From Stentor roeselii (Eukaryota > Ciliophora > Heterotrichea > Heterotrichida > Stentoridae): a DNA stretch of 53,706 nucleotides. The notes below the pieces were generated by a model. That model saw only the letters and a program-made list of their open reading frames with translations, ran no database searches and was not told the DNA's origin. This document shows positions 48,763 to 53,706 of the stretch, piece by piece; the first letter of the stretch is position 1; every line of letters begins with the position of its first letter. The stretch spans positions 1 through 53,706 of the forward strand of contig RSEH01000295.1 in NCBI GenBank assembly GCA_006503475.1. Reading direction: 5' to 3'. The position numbers were made by a program, and so were the translations under genes.

Positions 48763-49263
48763 ATGATTTTTGAATTGTTATTTGTATATCTCTCTGCAGC
48801 CTTACCCTCGTCGTGTCCTAGCTTCTCTGGTGCAGTTTCAACAATTCAAATATTAAGTGATATTTCTTTTTGGGTAGTAGGGCCGAATACCCCTCTTGGA
48901 GCATTTGCAAAAGTAAGGTCAGGGTGGCCTAACCCAGATCCCAATACTGGAGGTACACAGATATGGGAAACCTCAACTGATCAACCAAATCAAATCTTCT
49001 ACATGCTGGAATTTAATAAAACATTTGAAGTTCCTGATAAAACTATAAAAGCATCATATGTTTACTTCAATATTGATGATGATGCTTATGTTTACTTGAA
49101 TGATGTTTATACGAATTGCTATTCTAGTTATACTGTGAATGCGAAAGTGTGTGATGTCACACAATACGTGAAAGGAGGATTGAATGATTTTAAAGTAAAA
49201 GCTAGGAATACTATGGGACCTGGACATCTGAGTTTCAGATTAGAAGTTATTATCATAGGATAA
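48763..49263 (+). CDS. Small secreted beta-sandwich (galactose-binding-like) protein, copy 2
   Basis: 166 residues with a signal peptide (MIFELLFVYLSAALPSSC). It is a clear paralogue of the 1631-2134 gene: shared blocks are STIQI-(L/I)-SD-(I/S)-SFWVVGPN, TGG..IWETST, F-x-VPDKTIKA, an N-x-DDDAYVYLND strand and VCDV..YV..GLNDF. The final strand LSFRLE is also shared. This copy keeps more of the features of galactose-binding-like folds (DDDAYVYLND, GLNDFKVKARN). Conserved Cys residues near 113 and 124 could form a disulphide. Carbohydrate binding outside the cell or in a secretory compartment is a reasonable inference, but the ligand is unknown. The two copies lie 47 kb apart at opposite ends of the window. 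Confidence 0.75.
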   Translation: MIFELLFVYLSAALPSSCPSFSGAVSTIQILSDISFWVVGPNTPLGAFAKVRSGWPNPDPNTGGTQIWETSTDQPNQIFYMLEFNKTFEVPDKTIKASYVYFNIDDDAYVYLNDVYTNCYSSYTVNAKVCDVTQYVKGGLNDFKVKARNTMGPGHLSFRLEVIIIG

Positions 49264-50905
49264 AATCCAGAATTTTATTATTAGGAGTTAAATCTTTTAG
49301 TTTTAATGTTCTATATCTTTTGTGACTAGGATGTCCCATATGGAGGAATTAGTTTTTCTTTATATAACGCTTCATTAATATTCAGATTATGGGTTTTCCC
49401 ATCTAAGTGATACATATTCAAGAGTTTTTGAGATTAAAGGATGAATTTATTAGTGAAAACTAAACTCAACTAATGATTAAATCATTTTGAAGCGACATAA
49501 ATGTGAAATGGCAAGTCCAGGAATGAAAAGTAACAAAAATTAAGAGAAAAAGTTAAATCAATATTGGGAAGACTATAAGTACACAAAAGAAATTCTTATA
49601 AATGATACAACAATTAAAAAATATCATCTCATACTAAATCTTCAACCTAAATCAATTTAAAAAGAATTTTGGTCAAGCTTCATCAAAAATCCTTTTTTTA
49701 ATAAAAAATTCAAATCAAAATCACAGAATTTAAAGTTTAGTTTAATATTGGTTATTCTTAATCTTACTGTAAAAACTTCGAAAATAAAGATAAAATAAAA
49801 GTAAAACATCATAAAATTATATTAGAAGGAGATCGAAACTCATTGAAATAAACCTACAACATTTTATTAGATTGAACTTTTTTGGAGTTTTTGAGAAGTA
49901 ACACAAATTAAAAGTATTCTTTTGAAGACTTAGAATGACTTGATGCAGATCTTTGTTCAAAGGGTGAATAATCATAAGCTTAAAATCTTTCAGAACCAGA
50001 GAAGATTATAGTTTAGTTAGCTCCTATTTTTCAGAAATTGGCAATCTCTGATGAGGATTATTTACATGAAACAATACTTTGGACCTTTATTCAATGATAG
50101 AATCAGAAGGAATAGTGAAAAGAGCCAAATGAACAAATAATTTAGGAATTTAATCCAAACCCAAAACAATAAAATTTAAGTTTGGTATAGATATCTAGAA
50201 GATATAAATCGAATAACAATATTATTCGATAAACTTTATTAGAACATGATATAAATACAATAAAAGACAAAAGATATTACATACGTAGGATCAGATGCAA
50301 GTATAAAAGATAATAAAACATCCTATTTATTTGAAAGACAAAAGATGATACATAATATAACTTGCAAAACTTAATGCTTCTCAACAGCTGGCTATGAAGA
50401 TTAATGTGACTAGAATAAATAGGATTTCAATGGATTATTAAAAAATTGATATTATGTTTAGATCTAATTTATTATTTTATTAGACACTTATATAATAATT
50501 TGATCATCACAACTAAGACCCGAAAGGAAATTTAACTAATTTATTCACTTAGTTTTCTTTAGGATTTTTTCATTTTTTGAAGCAGCATCATTATAAGAAA
50601 TCCACTTTATAAAGATTTATTATAAGCCCATATAATTATTTCATTATAATATGAGATTTTAGAACCTTTTTAAGGTATTTTCAAAGAATACTTGCATCAG
50701 TTGTGGCATGATCAATCGTAATTAAAACCATACTGATTCTAAGAAAAGTATCGATTTCCGAAAAAAAAACTCACAGAAGCAGTCTCTTAAATCTCTTTCT
50801 TTCAAATCAAAATATTTTAAATATCTTCGATAAGAATCTGCGTTCAAATATTTAAATAATGTTTGAGATATGATTCAGCTTAGATTACTTACTTTATAAA
50901 TCAAT
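49264..50905. other. AT-rich gene-poor stretch with a decayed frame
   Basis: About 1.6 kb. A frame opening at ATG 49508 (MASPGMKSNKN) stays free of TGA to a TAA at 49796 but is broken by two internal TAA codons, one after NKN and one after QPKSI; it may be a decayed gene. Nothing else is supported. The right end is the presumed promoter of the next gene. Confidence 0.45.
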
Positions 50906-53706
50906 ATGGTCTTGATTCTTCTCCTGCTTCTAGTTGAAAGAGTGAATTCTCAATCAAAGTGGTGCTCGGACTTAACATGTAGTACTTGCCTCGCAGGTTA
51001 CAAGTACTCAAGTATTAAATGTCTTTCAATCTGCCCAACAGGACATTCAATATCAGGTAATAATTGTCTCATCACATCATCCTTGACACTTTTCTCATTC
51101 AGTCAAGGTATTCCTCTTGCTTTTGATGCAAAGTCAACCGAAATGTTTTATCATCCAGTTGGACTTCAGCTAAGGGACCCTGGAAGGCAGTCCCCAATCA
51201 TGACGAGAGACAGAGGTCTTTACTTTGCAAAATCGAGTATGTTGATTTCGAATACATCTTGGATTCTCGCTCCTAAATTTAATCTTGCTCTAACTGTCAG
51301 AATGATCAATCAAGGAGTTATTTTCAAGGTTTCTGATAAGGAACAAGTATTTTTAGAAATTTCTGGAAATAGAACGAATTTTTTAGGAAAAGTTTTGATT
51401 AGTTATCCTACAGGTAATAAAAGTGAAATTGTAAATAGCGCCCATTCAGATGAATGGGTTATATTAGTATTTGCTGTTAATGAAAACATTAAAAATATTT
51501 ACATAAATATTTTCGGAAGAGAATTCACTTTTATATCTGGAGAATATAGACCTCAAATTCAAGGGTTAAATTTTACACTAGGAGCTCCAGAAAACAATTC
51601 ATTCGAAGGGTTCTTATATGATATTTACCTTCAAAATGATTTAACTTATATCAAATATATGCATATACCTGAAATACTATGCGGGTTTAACGAATACTAT
51701 TTTAATGATACTTGCATCAAATGTAATCCAAGTTGTTCAGAATGGCCTTGGTGTGTAAGGAATGGATGCAATTTGTGCTTTTATTCGAATTGTAGTAACT
51801 GTACAAACTTTAAAATTGATTCCTGTATTGATTCTTGCTTAAAACCCGAAAATAAATGTGGATTAGGCTATGGTTGTTTGCAAGGTTCACTATTTAACTG
51901 CACTACTTGTAGCAGCGAGTTCATTATGATAAAAGGAGTCTGCGTGATTCCTCCATATAAATATGACCCAACAAATCTCCTTATCCCAGTAATAAACACA
52001 AAATTTATTGAATTCAAGCAATACTATGACGTGTTTCAAAGCGGAGCAAATGCATCTACCTACTCCCCTTATAACAAAAGCGAAAGCGACGATCCATTCC
52101 CAGTAAGTTCACGAGGAATGGTATTCCAAAATGATAAAATAGTTTTCCTAAAAAGTACTTTTCCTATAACCTTAAGCTGTGAGTTCACAATCACTGTTTG
52201 GATTCTCACTTATTATTCAGGACAAACAGTCGATAAACAAACCTTGAAAATATTTAGTAATGTTCGAGGAACTGTCGAACTCGCTAATGAAGATGACCGA
52301 ACTTTAGTTAGTTCTTTAAGGTTTGGTGAAATCGGAAGCCGATGGAAATTTTTTGCTTTGAGACTAAAAGTCGAATCAAATATGACAAGCATTTATATCA
52401 AAAATGATGTATACGACTTTCTGAGTACTACGGTTAAAGGCTTAGCTTTTAATGATCAGAATACAAGTTTATTTTTAGGGAACTATAAAAAAACTTCTTT
52501 CTATGGAATGATTTATTCGATAAGTGTGTGGCAGACCTTTGTAAGTGATTTATCATCAGAATTGCAGCCTTGTGGACTTGGCTTAGGTTCAAGCTGTTTG
52601 AATGAATGTTTATTTAATAGATATTATAATGCTATTGAAGGCAAGTGCTTTGATTGTCATATTGCTTGTAAGCAAGGATGTAATACTTATGGAAAATGCA
52701 GTTCATGTGCTCAAGCTAATTGTACAATGTGCAGCAGTTATGAAAGTAACGCAACCTGCTATCAAACTTCAAATTCTTACTGCGTTTCGGGGTTGAAGAT
52801 AGGAAAAAATGGAGAATGTTGTGATAATACTTGCAGCTCATGCTATGGACACTTTTTTTTTAATTGCTACTCTTGCTCAATAAACTATGTGTTGGTGGGA
52901 ACTGTTTGCTACTCTTCATGTCCTTTAGGTTATGTCAATGTTTCAAGCATCTGCATTCTTCTAAATTCTTCAACTGTTGATGTGAAATTCGATAAGATAT
53001 CAAAAAGTTCAACAAGTTCTTTATTTCCAATACAATTTAATGTTGCTAATATTTCCTACTTTTATCCTAATTTTTCAGTTTCTAACCCGATCCCTGCTTT
53101 TAACCGAGGTTACTACTTTGGAAGAAACTCTTCAATTACAAGTTCCAGTTTAAATCTTTCATATAATCAAACCTTTTGCATTTGGATTAGAATCATTTCA
53201 GATGGAAATATTTTTAAAAGAGGAACTTTATCAATTAATAGTCAAAGAATACAATATTTGAATCTTAATCATAATATATCTTTGCAAATGATGAGTTGGT
53301 ATAAACTAAATATATTGATTTCAACAAGGTTCGATACATTCTTTGTTATTTCTATAAATCAAAACAATAATGAAACATATTATCGCAACTTTTGGAATGT
53401 ATTAATAGCGGATTCTAGTTCAAGTATTGTTCTAGGTGATCCATTGAATTCTTTTCAAGGGTTCATTTATAGATTAGCTCTATTTAATATCGCAATAACT
53501 GATTTTGTTTATTCAGAGTCACTATCCGCCTGTCCATTTCTAACCTATGAAGAAAAAGGTTTATGCTATGATTGCCAAACTTTCTGCCAAAGTGGATGCA
53601 TTAGCAGCAAGGGATGCAACTTATGTAAACAACCTTTATGTAAGATCTGCTCAAACTTTTCTGAGAATTCTTGTAGCGAATGCCTAAATACAGCTGCGAT
53701 GATTAA
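50906..53706 (+). CDS. Laminin-G-like / Cys-rich surface protein, 5' part (runs off the window)
   Basis: Open from ATG 50906 to the right edge (933 codons) with no stop, so the gene is cut by the window. It has a signal peptide (MVLILLLLLVERVNSQ), a short Cys cluster (WCSDLTCSTC), then alternating laminin-G-like segments and Cys-rich stretches, as in the giant gene at 38229-44365. Three segments each start with RG-x-(Y/V)-F (RGLYFAKSS, RGMVFQNDK, RGYYFGRNS) and end in a F-x-GF strand (SFEGFLYDIYL, FQGFIYRLAL). The Cys-rich parts use C-x2-C spacing (CSSCYG, CKICSNF). The two genes share domain order and linker wording, so they are paralogues in opposite orientation. The C-terminal membrane part lies outside the window. 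Confidence 0.82.
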   Translation, partial: MVLILLLLLVERVNSQSKWCSDLTCSTCLAGYKYSSIKCLSICPTGHSISGNNCLITSSLTLFSFSQGIPLAFDAKSTEMFYHPVGLQLRDPGRQSPIMTRDRGLYFAKSSMLISNTSWILAPKFNLALTVRMINQGVIFKVSDKEQVFLEISGNRTNFLGKVLISYPTGNKSEIVNSAHSDEWVILVFAVNENIKNIYINIFGREFTFISGEYRPQIQGLNFTLGAPENNSFEGFLYDIYLQNDLTYIKYMHIPEILCGFNEYYFNDTCIKCNPSCSEWPWCVRNGCNLCFYSNCSNCTNFKIDSCIDSCLKPENKCGLGYGCLQGSLFNCTTCSSEFIMIKGVCVIPPYKYDPTNLLIPVINTKFIEFKQYYDVFQSGANASTYSPYNKSESDDPFPVSSRGMVFQNDKIVFLKSTFPITLSCEFTITVWILTYYSGQTVDKQTLKIFSNVRGTVELANEDDRTLVSSLRFGEIGSRWKFFALRLKVESNMTSIYIKNDVYDFLSTTVKGLAFNDQNTSLFLGNYKKTSFYGMIYSISVWQTFVSDLSSELQPCGLGLGSSCLNECLFNRYYNAIEGKCFDCHIACKQGCNTYGKCSSCAQANCTMCSSYESNATCYQTSNSYCVSGLKIGKNGECCDNTCSSCYGHFFFNCYSCSINYVLVGTVCYSSCPLGYVNVSSICILLNSSTVDVKFDKISKSSTSSLFPIQFNVANISYFYPNFSVSNPIPAFNRGYYFGRNSSITSSSLNLSYNQTFCIWIRIISDGNIFKRGTLSINSQRIQYLNLNHNISLQMMSWYKLNILISTRFDTFFVISINQNNNETYYRNFWNVLIADSSSSIVLGDPLNSFQGFIYRLALFNIAITDFVYSESLSACPFLTYEEKGLCYDCQTFCQSGCISSKGCNLCKQPLCKICSNFSENSCSECLNTAAMI

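Noticed and set aside
1-53706. Non-standard ciliate code (UAA/UAG = Gln, or UGA = Trp)
   Set aside because: Conserved genes end at TAA, TAG and TGA at the expected lengths, Trp is TGG throughout, and frames of over 1,000 codons contain none of the three stops.
1-53706. tRNA, rRNA, CRISPR arrays, transposons and telomeric repeats
   Set aside because: Looked for B-box-like motifs, long inverted or terminal repeats, transposase motifs and telomere-type short repeats by eye; none found. Weak or unusual RNA genes could still be missed.

Overview
The window looks like macronuclear DNA of a heterotrich ciliate, most probably Stentor or a close relative. Three things support this. (1) Genes are split by extremely small spliceosomal introns: six of exactly 15 nt, plus inferred ones of 14 and 17 nt, all starting GTAA, ending AG and carrying TA six to seven bases from the 3' end. 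(2) TAA, TAG and TGA all end genes, and tryptophan is TGG throughout open frames of 1,060 and 1,849 codons, so the code is standard; this argues against Blepharisma, Condylostoma and oligohymenophorean ciliates. (3) The gene content is ciliate-like: a ciliary protein of the CFAP96 type, kinesin, and large Cys-rich/laminin-G-like surface proteins. The genus is an inference.

Layout. 1-7.5 kb is AT-rich and gene-poor. It holds a decayed tetratricopeptide (TPR) gene, a small secreted beta-sandwich protein, and two diverged copies of an unrecognised family with a conserved Cys/His/Trp C-terminus. 7.5-31 kb is a very dense housekeeping core with gaps often of 8-90 nt: TAF11, a charged protein, a TPR protein, a small membrane protein, a RING protein and a two-FHA protein (divergent, both with predicted N-myristoylation signals), CFAP96, a Cys-rich zinc-binding protein, SDHB, RalGAP-beta, kinesin-1, CDC14, an ankyrin protein, a small membrane protein, a secreted coiled-coil protein, a CCCH zinc-finger protein, a FYVE-like coiled-coil protein with a CaaX box, and IBA57. 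30.8-32 kb has a tandem pair of small beta-barrel-like proteins. 32-53.7 kb is again AT-rich, with long empty stretches around large lineage-specific surface genes: a Kelch/Cys-rich membrane protein, a 2,035-residue laminin-G-like/Cys-rich membrane protein, a small basic protein, a second copy of the secreted beta-sandwich protein, and a second laminin-G-like/Cys-rich gene that runs off the right edge.

The core genes are unrelated single-copy functions (transcription, Fe-S assembly, respiration, signalling, cilia, cell cycle) with no operon logic; what links them is shared short spacers, hence bidirectional promoters and overlapping UTRs. The flanks carry multicopy, fast-evolving families, pseudogenes and minisatellites. 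No rRNA, tRNA, CRISPR, transposon or telomere was recognised. All function calls come from reading the sequence; no database search was possible.
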